Part shown: positions 29,577-38,131 of the stretch, one piece after another
How positions within the stretch are numbered: the stretch's first letter is position 1
Layout: every line of letters begins with the position of its first letter
Assembly (NCBI GenBank): GCA_944385465.1
Contig: CALWXH010000001.1
Span: 104,425 to 168,424 of the forward strand
Origin: an uncultured Oscillospiraceae bacterium
GTDB taxonomy: Bacteria > Bacillota > Clostridia > Oscillospirales > Oscillospiraceae
Reading direction: 5' to 3'
DNA: 64,000 bases
Position numbers and translations under genes: made by a program
The notes under the pieces: generated by a model
Databases searched by the model: none
Told to the model about the DNA's origin: nothing
The model's input: the letters and a program-made list of their open reading frames with translations, nothing else

Positions 29577-32500
29577 TTAGGAAGCGGTATTGTACACATA
29601 GTACCGGACGGTGTTATCCTCAGCAGTGACCTTAATGAGGACATAACCACCATTCAGCTGAGTGGTGTCGGTCACAGTAACAGAATCGCGCTCAGCCAAA
29701 TTCTTCTCTGCATTTTCAATGGTATCACCAGAGCCGATTTCAACTGTAGCCAAAGGATTCTTGGCCTGGACAGTCATCGTGAACTTGTTCTGAGCACCAA
29801 GCTTAACAGCGTTTTTCTCAGCAGCCTCTAATGTGTCACTGCCGCCGCTGGGAATGGTCACATCAGTACCGTCAACTTTAACGCTGGCCAACTGGGCGTT
29901 GCTGCTCTTCACGTTCCACTTCAGAATGACAGTGTAGCGCTCGGAATCAGTGCCGGCCTCGTTCCAAACAGTGACAGTTCTCTGATTATCAGTGTCATCT
30001 ACGTTCACTGTAACAGTGTGGAGCTTGGTATCAGTGCCGTTGTACACGATCACGCTGTTGGCATCGTTGGCAATGTAGGTCAGCTCGTCGGAAGTAGCGT
30101 CCTTAACAGAATTGACAGTGAAGGTCTTGGTGTCGGCATCATAGGTTACGGTGCCGTCCTTGGCATCAACGGTCAGGGCAACGCTCTCGTCCAGCTTGGT
30201 GCCAACGTAAACCACAGCGGCGTGGGTGGTCTTGATGTCATCGCAGATGACCCAGATGCCCTTGCTGGCGTCGATAACGCCATTGTTGCCTACGATCACA
30301 GTGTCAGCGTCCACAGTGTAGCTGTTGACAGCGTTGTACAGGGTGTTGCCGCTGTAGGTCACGGAGGACATGTAGTCGCAAACGGGCTCAATGTCTTCCT
30401 GCTCGTTCATCAGGTACAGCTCATCCACGAAGCCGTAGAAGCCGGCATAGGGATTGAGCTCCCAGGTCACATGGAACAGCTTGCCCACGTTGGCGGCCAG
30501 GTACTTCACGTTGTCCTCATTGGTCAGAATGTTGCGATCCACGCCGTCCACGTTCACGGTCATCTCGAAGGTGTTGGGGATACCAGCGTAACGGCCGTAG
30601 CTGGCGGTGGTGACAAACAGGTGGCTGCCCAGCTCGGCCTCGGCCACGCCGTTCTTCACGTACACCCGGGTGGCAACACCGTTGGTGGCGGTGTAGAAGA
30701 TCTCGGTGTTCTGGGCCAGCTCGGGCAGGTTGGCGCGGTTGTAGGAGCTGTAGGTGCCATCGCCGTTGCGCACCAGGAACTGGGTGTTGGCGGTGACGGT
30801 CAGCCGGGTACTGCCAGTCAGAAGGATGGCGCTGGAGTTGTTGTCCAGGGTGGCGTGGTAATCATAACCAACGGTGCCGCCGGCAGTGGTGGTCTCATCC
30901 AGGTCCACGGTGCCGTCGTCGTTGGTGGTGACCACATACAGGGCATAGCCCTCATAGAAGTCGTTGTACGTGCTGTCGCTGGACACACCGGGGAAGGCTC
31001 TGGTAGCATCACTCAGAACGGGAGCCTCGTCCTGTTTGCTAGCAACAGTGCTCCAATCATTCCCGTTGTAGGAGGGCCATCTGTTTGCAGGGATATCCTT
31101 GTCCAGACCGTCGAACTCGTCCACCACCACAGTGGCCTCAGAGCCGTCCATGTACACCAGGGTGGCCTCGGCATAGCCGGGAGTGCCCACCTTCCAGACG
31201 ATGTCCTTCAGGACAGCGTAGCTGGTGCGGTTCAGCTCAACGTTGCCGATGACATTGCCGAACTGATCCTTGAACCAGGTGAAGTTCTCGACCTTGGTGC
31301 GGCCAGCCTGATCCAGGTAGAAGTTGACAGCGTCGTTGTAAACAGTGTTGTTGATGGTGTGAGTCTCGTCGTTCCAGGTGAGGTAGGTCTGAGCGCCCAC
31401 GAAGGACTCAGCGGCCTGCACGGGCTTGACAGCATCCTTGGGATCCTTGGCAGCCTCATTGATGTTCACCAGGATGTACTCGTCCACGGTGTAGTCAATG
31501 CTCTTCATCGTCCAGAGATCAGCGGTGGCGTCGTCATACCAGACAGACAGATCGCTGTACGCGGCGGTGGCGGGGTGACCCTCGGAGTCAGTGGTGGCCT
31601 CGTGCACGGCATCGACCCGGGCCAGGTAGGTGTCGATGATCACCAGCTCGTCAGCGTACACCTCGATCCAGGTGCCCTGGGCGCCGATGGTCTTGGCCTG
31701 ATCCAGGGGATCAAAGTTCACGCCGGCCTTTACACCATTGGTGTAGACGTCCAGAGTGAAGTCGTCGTCCTGATCCAGATCCAGAGCGATGTCGCACTCG
31801 GAGATAGCCTTGTCATAGGTGGCAACGGGGGTCTCGGGGAAGATGGCCACGGTGCCGGCGTCGGTGCTCCACTCAGTCTGGGGGCGGCCCCAGATGTCGT
31901 GGGCGTTCTCGTTGCAGTCCAGGCCCAGCTGCTCCTCACCCATGGTGGTGGTGTTCACCTCATAGTGGCCGCTCCACCCGGTCTCATGCCAGGTGTTGGC
32001 GTTCAGAGCGTTGAAGATCATCTGAGCGGCCTGCTCACGGGTGACGGCGTTGCTCAGCACCACCTCGCTGCCCAGGCCCTTGAAGATGCCGGTGATCTCG
32101 CCCAGCACGGCGGCGTCGGTAGTCCAGTTGTCGCCACCGATCTCGTTGAAGTTGTTGTCACGGCCCAGAGCGCGCACCAGCATGGTGGTCAGCTCGTAGC
32201 CGGTGATGGCAGCTTCGGGGCTGTAGGTGCCGTCGCCGTTGCCCTGCACCCAGGCGTTGGTGTAGGCGTAGTTGATGTAGCCGGTGAACCACTCGTCAGA
32301 GGGCACGTCGTCGAACAGCTGGGTGGTGGGCAGTTCGTCCACCTCAGCGTCGGTGACGTCAGTGGTGAGCAGCCGGTACAGCAGCACGGCCACCTCGGCA
32401 CGGCTCAGGCTGTCCTGAGGACGGAAAGTGTCCTCACCGGCGCCGTCGCCCTGATAGATGCCGATTCCGGACAGCACTTCCACTGCCACGGCATACTTGT

Positions 32501-32618
32501 CGCTGATTTCTTCCTTATCATCGTAGTTGTCGATGTTGGCGGCACTGGCAACGACCATCAGAGAGACGGTCATCATCAGAGCCAGAACCAGCGCGAGAAT
32601 CTTCTTCAGATTTCTCAT
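29577..32618 (-). CDS. SLH-domain surface protein 2
   Basis: This 1013-residue exported protein has the shared signal peptide MRNLKKILALVLALMMTVSL. Three SLH domains follow to about residue 215 (SRAE, TGYE and TREQ motifs), then the family segment DIWGRPQTEWSTDAG and VIIDTYLARV. A long beta-rich body carries extra C-terminal modules not seen in copies 1 and 4, including NVKSSNAQLASVKVDGTDVT and a final KVTAEDNTVRYYVYNTAS, which look like immunoglobulin-like beta domains. AAAAGGAGG precedes the start. An upstream in-frame ATG exists but is not conserved in all copies. It is convergent with MQQT gene B. Its upstream side is insulated by several hairpins. Confidence 0.93.
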   Translation of the reverse strand: MRNLKKILALVLALMMTVSLMVVASAANIDNYDDKEEISDKYAVAVEVLSGIGIYQGDGAGEDTFRPQDSLSRAEVAVLLYRLLTTDVTDAEVDELPTTQLFDDVPSDEWFTGYINYAYTNAWVQGNGDGTYSPEAAITGYELTTMLVRALGRDNNFNEIGGDNWTTDAAVLGEITGIFKGLGSEVVLSNAVTREQAAQMIFNALNANTWHETGWSGHYEVNTTTMGEEQLGLDCNENAHDIWGRPQTEWSTDAGTVAIFPETPVATYDKAISECDIALDLDQDDDFTLDVYTNGVKAGVNFDPLDQAKTIGAQGTWIEVYADELVIIDTYLARVDAVHEATTDSEGHPATAAYSDLSVWYDDATADLWTMKSIDYTVDEYILVNINEAAKDPKDAVKPVQAAESFVGAQTYLTWNDETHTINNTVYNDAVNFYLDQAGRTKVENFTWFKDQFGNVIGNVELNRTSYAVLKDIVWKVGTPGYAEATLVYMDGSEATVVVDEFDGLDKDIPANRWPSYNGNDWSTVASKQDEAPVLSDATRAFPGVSSDSTYNDFYEGYALYVVTTNDDGTVDLDETTTAGGTVGYDYHATLDNNSSAILLTGSTRLTVTANTQFLVRNGDGTYSSYNRANLPELAQNTEIFYTATNGVATRVYVKNGVAEAELGSHLFVTTASYGRYAGIPNTFEMTVNVDGVDRNILTNEDNVKYLAANVGKLFHVTWELNPYAGFYGFVDELYLMNEQEDIEPVCDYMSSVTYSGNTLYNAVNSYTVDADTVIVGNNGVIDASKGIWVICDDIKTTHAAVVYVGTKLDESVALTVDAKDGTVTYDADTKTFTVNSVKDATSDELTYIANDANSVIVYNGTDTKLHTVTVNVDDTDNQRTVTVWNEAGTDSERYTVILKWNVKSSNAQLASVKVDGTDVTIPSGGSDTLEAAEKNAVKLGAQNKFTMTVQAKNPLATVEIGSGDTIENAEKNLAERDSVTVTDTTQLNGGYVLIKVTAEDNTVRYYVYNTAS

Positions 32619-32660
32619 TTCGGATGTTCCTCCTTTTGTTTTTTCCCTCTTACCCGCCAC

Positions 32661-32681
32661 AAGAAGATGAGCCATTTTCTT
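32661..32681 (-). repeat. Shared SLH 5' block palindrome, copy 2
   Basis: This is the palindrome AAGAAAATG-GCT-CATCTTCTT on the minus strand, the point where similarity to the other SLH leaders begins. The upstream sequence is unique. Confidence 0.8.
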
Positions 32682-32736
32682 GTGTTTGAGGGTCCAAATA
32701 TATCTATTGATGCATTTTTAAGGGATGTTGGACAAT

Positions 32737-32760
32737 AAAAAAGGCACCGTTTCTGGTGCC
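32737..32760 (-). terminator. Short terminator-like hairpin upstream of SLH gene 2
   Basis: On the minus strand GGCACC and GGTGCC pair around a 6-base loop, followed by TTTTTT. It lies just before the region where the SLH2 promoter should be. Confidence 0.65.
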
Positions 32761-32860
32761 CAAAAAGCAAATATTGGCGTCGCCATAGAGCTCGCGCCGC
32801 TCCAAGGGACAGAAGGCTACGTGGCTCAAACGGCGCCACTGAAAGCTCTGGCTCAAACAC

Positions 32861-32894
32861 AAAAACGCCGGAGCAAAGCGGACCTTGCTCCGGC
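32861..32894 (-). terminator. Second terminator-like hairpin upstream of SLH gene 2
   Basis: On the minus strand GCCGGAGCAA pairs with TTGCTCCGGC, followed by GTTTTTG. Confidence 0.7.
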
Positions 32895-32980
32895 ATCGAA
32901 AGGGCGGTGAACAGAACCACTGCCCAACGGCCCCTCTGGGCCGCGGCGCTTTTGCGGGGCCCCGCACCTCCTGATTGCAT

Positions 32981-33003
32981 AAAACGCGGTCACACCGCGT
33001 TTT
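32981..33003. other. Hairpin between tRNA-Gly and SLH gene 2
   Basis: AAAACGCGG pairs with CCGCGTTTT around a 5-base loop. It has A/T ends but no further T-run. Together with 33038-33071, 32861-32894 and 32737-32760 it makes four hairpins in a row in about 340 bp without a gene. Confidence 0.6.
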
Positions 33004-33037
33004 GCAGTGGAGGCAGTGAGTTCGTTCCTGCGCGGGC

Positions 33038-33071
33038 AAAAGAAAAGACAGGCCACCAAAGGTGACCTGTC
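33038..33071 (-). terminator. Terminator of tRNA-Gly
   Basis: On the minus strand GACAGGTCACC and GGTGGCCTGTC pair around TTT and are followed by TTTTCTTTT, directly after the tRNA. Confidence 0.9.
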
Positions 33072-33078
33072 CTTTTGC

Positions 33079-33154
33079 TGGAGCGAGTGACGAGGCTCGA
33101 ACTCGCTACCTCCACCTTGGCAAGGTGGCGCTCTACCAGATGAGCTACACTCGC
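33079..33154 (-). tRNA. tRNA-Gly (anticodon GCC)
   Basis: The 76-base cloverleaf on the minus strand has acceptor arms GCGAGTG and CACTCGC, D-arm AGCTCATCTGGTAGAGC, anticodon stem-loop CACCTTGCCAAGGTG with GCC in the loop, and T-loop GTTCGAGCC. An encoded CCA follows discriminator T. Confidence 0.97.
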
Positions 33155-33232
33155 AACGACAAAGGGAATTTTAACAGAATGGCCGCCCTTTGTCAAGAGA
33201 AAAACCGAAAAATCTTTTGCCGCCGCCGGTGA

Positions 33233-34327
33233 TTATTCGCAGGCCTGGTGCAGGCCGGCGGGCCAGCTGTAGCCCAGCGACTCCAGCTCGTCGTCCGTGT
33301 ACAGGGGCAGACTGCCTTCGCCGCTTCCGGCCCCGGCTCCGATGTCCTGGGAGAGCAGATGCCGGTAGCCCTCCTCCGTCTCCACAATCAGCCAGCAATA
33401 CGGCTCCTGGCCGAGGGAGCCCAACACCATGGAGGCCTCCAGCCCGGCCCGCTGGAACAGCAATTCCGCCGTGAGCAGCAGGCCCATATCATCTGCCGAC
33501 TGGCCGGCCAGCACCTCCGCGGGATCCTGGCTGCCGGCTTCATCGTAGCCCCCAAGGCCGCGAAGAATCCGGATCAGCTCCGCCGGGGTGTAGCTGCCGC
33601 CCTCCGGGGGATGCTCCTCCAGCAGCGCGTCCGTGCTCTGGGCCAGCAGGGCCGCCCGTTGGGACAGATCCCATCCGCTGCGGGGCCAGGTGACCGTAAG
33701 CTCCACAATGCGCTGGGATCCGCTGTCGGGGTAGAGCGAAAACGCCACCTGAACATCCGGGACAGCGTGGAGCGGGTCGCTGTAGCACTCCAGCCAGAAC
33801 AGCTCCTCCAGGTACTGCTCGGTCCAGCTGAAATAGGAGAAGCGGAAGGCGGCATGGGTGCCTCCATCAGAGACAAGGTCGCTGAACGCCTGGCGCAGCT
33901 CGGACAGGCCGCTGACAGAGCGGATTGCCTCCACCTCCTGGGACGAGCGGGAATAGATCAGGCTGAGGTTCACCTCATAGTAGGTGACGATCCGGGTGGT
34001 GTCATAGCGGATATCCCGCACGGCGTAGGCGCCCAGCGGGTCTTCGTTGAGGATTTCCGTGCAGGCGTTGGCCAGATCGGCCTCCACATCTCCGGTGTAG
34101 TTGTAGAGCCGGATGGTCCCCGTGGCGGCGTGGGATTCCACAAAATACAGGATGGAGTTCACCAGGCTCTGGTAGGTCTCCGCCCGGAGGATCGAGGGAT
34201 CTTCCTCCTCGGAGTCATAGTCCACGTGGGTGGTGGCCGATACATAGCTTCGCTCCAGCATGGCGGCGCAGCCGGAGCTCAGCGCCAGTGCGGCTGCCAG
34301 CAGAATCAGTCCCATGCGTTTTTTCAC
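33233..34327 (-). CDS. Hypothetical lipoprotein
   Basis: This 364-residue protein starts MKKRMGLILLAAALALSSGC, a clear lipoprotein signal with Cys20 as the lipidation site, so it sits outside on the membrane. The body is acidic and mixed alpha/beta. The C-terminal part (ADDMGLLLTAELLFQRAGLEASMVLG ... CWLIVETEEGYRHL) recalls the order of a transglutaminase-like domain but without a clear Cys-His-Asp triad, so this is only a resemblance. I recognise no named family. It may be cotranscribed with the LUD and yitT genes upstream, with a 28-bp gap. Confidence 0.72.
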   Translation of the reverse strand: MKKRMGLILLAAALALSSGCAAMLERSYVSATTHVDYDSEEEDPSILRAETYQSLVNSILYFVESHAATGTIRLYNYTGDVEADLANACTEILNEDPLGAYAVRDIRYDTTRIVTYYEVNLSLIYSRSSQEVEAIRSVSGLSELRQAFSDLVSDGGTHAAFRFSYFSWTEQYLEELFWLECYSDPLHAVPDVQVAFSLYPDSGSQRIVELTVTWPRSGWDLSQRAALLAQSTDALLEEHPPEGGSYTPAELIRILRGLGGYDEAGSQDPAEVLAGQSADDMGLLLTAELLFQRAGLEASMVLGSLGQEPYCWLIVETEEGYRHLLSQDIGAGAGSGEGSLPLYTDDELESLGYSWPAGLHQACE

Positions 34328-34355
34328 GGCGGCGCCTCCTCTCCGGGCGGGGTGT

Positions 34356-34946
34356 TCAATAGCCCAGCTCCTGTTTTACCACGATGATTTCCATCTCCGG
34401 GATATAGGTGGGACGCTGCCAGTAGAGCACCATGGCCGAGCAGATGCGCTCCGGGCTCTTGCAGTCGTAGCAGCGGTCCGCCTTGGCCGCGCAGGGGGTC
34501 TTCTTGTGCAGCCGCTGCGCGTTCTTCGGCGCGGCAATGTTCCGGGCCCGCCAGATGGCCCCGTCCAGATCCGGGGCAATCTTATTCGTGCCCAGGATGA
34601 AAATGACCTTCTCGTGGCCGTACAGGCCGGAGGCCACCCGATTGCCCGCTCCGTCGATGTTCACCAGCTCCCCGGTCTCGGCCACGCCGTTCAGCGAGGA
34701 GATGTAGACCTGCGCCCGGGCGGCTTGGTCCGTGTCCGCCTTCTCCCAGTGCCAGTAGCAGGTGTTGTCCCGGCTCAGGGCCTCAAACAGCCCCATCTCC
34801 CGGACGGTCATACTGCCGCCGAATCCGATGGTGCGCCCCTGCAGGCTGTGCTGCAGGTGGCACACCGCCTCCTGCGGCGTGTCGAACACCTGGCAGGCAT
34901 ATCCGCGGGCAGTCAGGTTCTGTCTCAGCTTTTCCAGGTCGGCCAT
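34356..34946 (-). CDS. LUD domain protein (LutC/YkgG-like, DUF1121)
   Basis: This 196-residue cytoplasmic protein has the LUD core: TIGFGGSMTVREMGLFEAL near residues 36-54, SLNGVAETGELVNIDGAGNR in the middle, and VIFILGTNKIAPDLDGAIWRARNIAAPKNAQRL. LUD proteins include lactate-utilisation subunit LutC, but stand-alone clostridial members have no proven role. A Cys cluster CAAKADRCYDCKSPERICSA near residue 155 could bind metal. The start MADLEK at 34946 has AAGGGAG nine bases upstream; the ATG three codons earlier abuts that site. It lies 19 bp downstream of yitT, in the same operon. Confidence 0.86.
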   Translation of the reverse strand: MADLEKLRQNLTARGYACQVFDTPQEAVCHLQHSLQGRTIGFGGSMTVREMGLFEALSRDNTCYWHWEKADTDQAARAQVYISSLNGVAETGELVNIDGAGNRVASGLYGHEKVIFILGTNKIAPDLDGAIWRARNIAAPKNAQRLHKKTPCAAKADRCYDCKSPERICSAMVLYWQRPTYIPEMEIIVVKQELGY

Positions 34947-34965
34947 CTGCGGCATCTCCCTTCTC

Positions 34966-35838
34966 TCACAGGTCGTCTTTTTTATAGGCGCGGAAGCCCT
35001 CGCCCAGCACCTCGTGGGCGGGGCAGACGATGAGGAACGCGCCGGGGTCAATCTCTTTGACGGTGGCTTTGATGCTGGCGATCTCCCGCTGCTTGAAGGC
35101 GCACATCAGGACCTTCTTTTCCGCGCCGGTATAGGCGCCCTGGCCCTGGAGGATGGTGACGCCCCGGTCCAGCTCTTTCACCAGCATATTGGCGATATCG
35201 TCGTTTTTGTCGCTGATGATATAGGCGACTTTGGCCTGGTCCAGGCCGTAAAGGATCCCGTCCATGGCGAGGGAGGAGATATAGAGGGCCACCAGGCCGT
35301 AGAGCAGGGTGCTCAGGGTGCGGAAGGTCAGCGCCACCAGCACGATGACCACCAGGTCCACGGCCATGAGCAGTTTGCCCATGGGCAGCCACGCCAGCTT
35401 CAGCTTCAGCAGCCGGGCGGCCAGATCCGTGCCGCCGGTGGTGGACCCCTGCTGGAACACAAACCCCAGGGAGCCACCCAAAGTCAGGCCGCCGAAGATG
35501 CAGGCCAGCCAGGGCTCCATCGGCTGCCAGTCCCACAGGGGAGTGAAAATATCAATGAAGATGGAGGAGATGAACATGGCGTACAGGGAGCCCAGCAGCA
35601 GTTTCCCCCCCAACAGGCGCCAGCCCAGCAGGAACAGCGGGATGTTGAGCACGATCACCGTGACGCCCACCGGGGCGACGGGGATGAGATAGTTGATGAT
35701 CTGGGCCAGGCCGGTGATTCCGCCGAAGGCGATACCGTTGGGTTCAAAACACCAGACAAACCCCAGCGCATAGACCGCGGAGGCCAGGGTGATGATGATA
35801 AAAGAGAGCACCTGCTTTTTAACCTTTGAGGGATTCAT
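34966..35838 (-). CDS. YitT family membrane protein, second copy
   Basis: This 290-residue protein has hydrophobic segments with FEPNGIAFGGITGLAQII near residue 32 and GSTTGGTDLAARLL near residue 130, the family's two signatures. A C-terminal DUF2179 domain follows (RGVTILQGQGAYTGAEKKVLMCAF ... AHEVLGEGF). It shares layout but little exact sequence with the copy at 3663-4520. The transport function of the family is not established. It lies between parC and the LUD gene, all on the minus strand, 42 bp after parC. Confidence 0.9.
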   Translation of the reverse strand: MNPSKVKKQVLSFIIITLASAVYALGFVWCFEPNGIAFGGITGLAQIINYLIPVAPVGVTVIVLNIPLFLLGWRLLGGKLLLGSLYAMFISSIFIDIFTPLWDWQPMEPWLACIFGGLTLGGSLGFVFQQGSTTGGTDLAARLLKLKLAWLPMGKLLMAVDLVVIVLVALTFRTLSTLLYGLVALYISSLAMDGILYGLDQAKVAYIISDKNDDIANMLVKELDRGVTILQGQGAYTGAEKKVLMCAFKQREIASIKATVKEIDPGAFLIVCPAHEVLGEGFRAYKKDDL

Positions 35839-35880
35839 GGGATTCAGCTCCTTCTTTCTGGGCGGCGGAGACCGCGCGGA

Positions 35881-38127
35881 TTACATCAGGGACATCTGGG
35901 TCTCCCCCCGGTCCTCCTCCTTGAGCAGGGCGCCGGCGATGGGCAGAGAACGGGCCCGGTAGCGGGCGACGTTGACAATGGGGGTCTGCGCCAGGGGCTT
36001 TGCCCACTCCAGCTGATACTTTGGCTTCAGGGTCATCACGTTGACGCCCTGGGTGGACCGGGTGGTCTTGGGGGTGAGGGAGGCGGTGTGGAACACCACG
36101 CAGCGCCCCTCGGTGGAACCCACGGCCACCTCCATATCCTCCTCCAGGATCATGGCGGACACCAGAGGCGCCTTGTCGGACAGGGCCCCTGTGAGCTTTT
36201 TGCGCCGGGTCTGGGTCTGGTACGCGGACAGCTCCACCCGGGCGGCCTTGCCGTTGGCGTAGAAGAACAGCAGGTGGGCGGAGTAGTCCCCGGGGTCGCA
36301 GGCCCACAGGACCTTTTCCTCCGGGTCCATGCCCAGTTTGGTGGGCAGATAGTCCCCCAGCACGCTGGCCTTGGTGTCGTCGAAATCGGACAGGCGGGTC
36401 TTGTAGCACTGCTGGCGGTCGGTGAACACCAGCAGCTCGTCCCGGTTGCTCCCCTCCCACTGGAGATAGGGCCCGTCCCCCTCCTTGTACTTCTGCTCCC
36501 CGCTCATGCGCAGGGACTGGGGGGTGATCTTCTTGAAGTAGCCCTCCCGGGAGAGGAAGACGTTTACCGGGTAGTCCGGGATCTCCTGGGCGGGGTCCAG
36601 CACCTCCTGGGCCAGCTGGTACTCATAGACGATCTCGGTGCGCCGGGGGGCGGCGTACTTTTTCTTCACGTGCTCCAGCTCGCCGGCCATCACCTTCTGG
36701 ATGCGCTTGGGGGAGTTGATGAGATCCTTCAGGTCGGCGATCTCCTCTTCCAGGGTGGAGACCTCCTCGATGCGCTTGAGGATATACTCCTTGTTGATGT
36801 TGCGCAGCTTGATGTCCGCCACATACTCCGCCTGAATCTGGTCGATGCCGAAGCCGATGATCAGGTTGGGCACCACCTCGGCCTCCTCCTCCGTCTCCCG
36901 GATGATGGCGATGGCCTTGTCGATGTCCAGCAGGATGCGCTTGAGGCCGCGGAGCAGGTGGAGCTTTTCCTCCTTCCGCTTGCACACATAGTAGGTGCGC
37001 CGGCGCACGCCGTCCATGCGCCAGGCAATCCACTCGTCCAGAATCTCGCCCACCCCCATCACCCGGGGGGTACCGGCGATGAGGATGTTGAAGTTGCAGG
37101 AGAAGCTGTCCTGCAGGGGGGTGAGCTGGAAGAGCTTGGCCATGAGCTTGTCCTGGTCGGTGCCCCGCTTCAGGTCGATGGCCAGCTTCAGCCCGTCCAG
37201 GCCGGTCTCGTCCCGCATGTCGGAGACCTCCCGGATCTTGCCCGCCTTCACCAGCTCGGCCACCTTGTCCAGGATGGCCTCCACCGTGGTGGAATAGGGG
37301 ATCTCATAGATCTCGATGAGGTTTTCCGCCTTCACATACCGCCACTTGGCCCGCAGCTTCACGCTGCCCCGCCCCGTGCGGTAGATCTCCGCCAGGGCCG
37401 CCCCGTCGTAGAGCAGCTGACCGCCGGTGGAGAAATCCGGGGCCTTGAGGATGGCCATGAGATCGGCGTTGGGGTTCTTCATCCGGGCGATGGCGGCGTC
37501 GCACACCTCCGCCAGGTTGAATCCGCACAGGTTGGAGGCCATGCCCACGGCAATGCCCTGGTTGGCCGCCACCAGCACGTTGGGGAAGGTGGTGGGCAGC
37601 AGGGTGGGCTCCTGGAGCTTGCCGTCGTAGTTGGGCACGAAGTCCACCGCGTCCTGGTCAATGTCCCGGAACAGCTCCTGGCAGATGGGGTCCAGCCGCA
37701 CCTCGGTGTACCGGGAGGCGGCCCAGGCCATGTCCCGGGAGTACACCTTGCCGAAGTTGCCCTTGGAGTCCACCAGGGGGTGGAGCAGGGCGCCGTAGCC
37801 CCGGGACAGGCGCACCAGGGTGTCGTAGATGGCGGCGTCCCCGTGGGGGTTGAGCTTCATGGTGGCCCCCACCACGTTGGCGCTCTTGGTGCGGCTGCCC
37901 CCCAGCAGGTGCATCTGGTACATGGTGTACAGCAGCTTGCGGTGGGAGGGCTTGAAGCCGTCGATCTCCGGAATGGCCCGGGAGACGATGACGGACATGG
38001 CGTAGGGCATATAGTTGACTTCCAGCGTCTCGGTGATGGGCTGTTCCAGCACCTGGGCCCGTAGGCCCATGACGTTGGGATTCTGGACCTTCTTGGCCCC
38101 CTCTTCAGGGGTTCTCTTTTTAGCCAT
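35881..38127 (-). CDS. parC: DNA topoisomerase IV subunit A (ParC-type; GyrA family)
   Basis: This 748-residue subunit breaks and rejoins DNA in a type IIA topoisomerase. It has the N-terminal PYAMSVIVSRAIPEIDGFKPSHRKLLYTM, NPHGDAAIYDTLVRLSR, and the catalytic Tyr in AASRYTEVRL near residue 125. GNFGKVYSRDMAWAASRYTE is followed by the usual breakage-reunion domain, a coiled coil, and a short C-terminal domain. I call it ParC because it is paired with a ParE-type subunit nearby and lacks an obvious GyrA-box. A distinction from GyrA would need a tree. Three accessory genes separate it from parE. The start follows the diguanylate cyclase stop by four bases. Confidence 0.88.
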   Translation of the reverse strand: MAKKRTPEEGAKKVQNPNVMGLRAQVLEQPITETLEVNYMPYAMSVIVSRAIPEIDGFKPSHRKLLYTMYQMHLLGGSRTKSANVVGATMKLNPHGDAAIYDTLVRLSRGYGALLHPLVDSKGNFGKVYSRDMAWAASRYTEVRLDPICQELFRDIDQDAVDFVPNYDGKLQEPTLLPTTFPNVLVAANQGIAVGMASNLCGFNLAEVCDAAIARMKNPNADLMAILKAPDFSTGGQLLYDGAALAEIYRTGRGSVKLRAKWRYVKAENLIEIYEIPYSTTVEAILDKVAELVKAGKIREVSDMRDETGLDGLKLAIDLKRGTDQDKLMAKLFQLTPLQDSFSCNFNILIAGTPRVMGVGEILDEWIAWRMDGVRRRTYYVCKRKEEKLHLLRGLKRILLDIDKAIAIIRETEEEAEVVPNLIIGFGIDQIQAEYVADIKLRNINKEYILKRIEEVSTLEEEIADLKDLINSPKRIQKVMAGELEHVKKKYAAPRRTEIVYEYQLAQEVLDPAQEIPDYPVNVFLSREGYFKKITPQSLRMSGEQKYKEGDGPYLQWEGSNRDELLVFTDRQQCYKTRLSDFDDTKASVLGDYLPTKLGMDPEEKVLWACDPGDYSAHLLFFYANGKAARVELSAYQTQTRRKKLTGALSDKAPLVSAMILEEDMEVAVGSTEGRCVVFHTASLTPKTTRSTQGVNVMTLKPKYQLEWAKPLAQTPIVNVARYRARSLPIAGALLKEEDRGETQMSLM

Positions 38128-38131
38128 GATA

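Noticed and set aside
32619-32675. Longer SLH2, SLH3 and SLH4 proteins starting at an upstream MAHLL... ATG
   Set aside because: Copy 1 has an extra base that breaks this frame, the upstream start lacks a ribosome binding site, and the signal peptide begins at MRNLKK.
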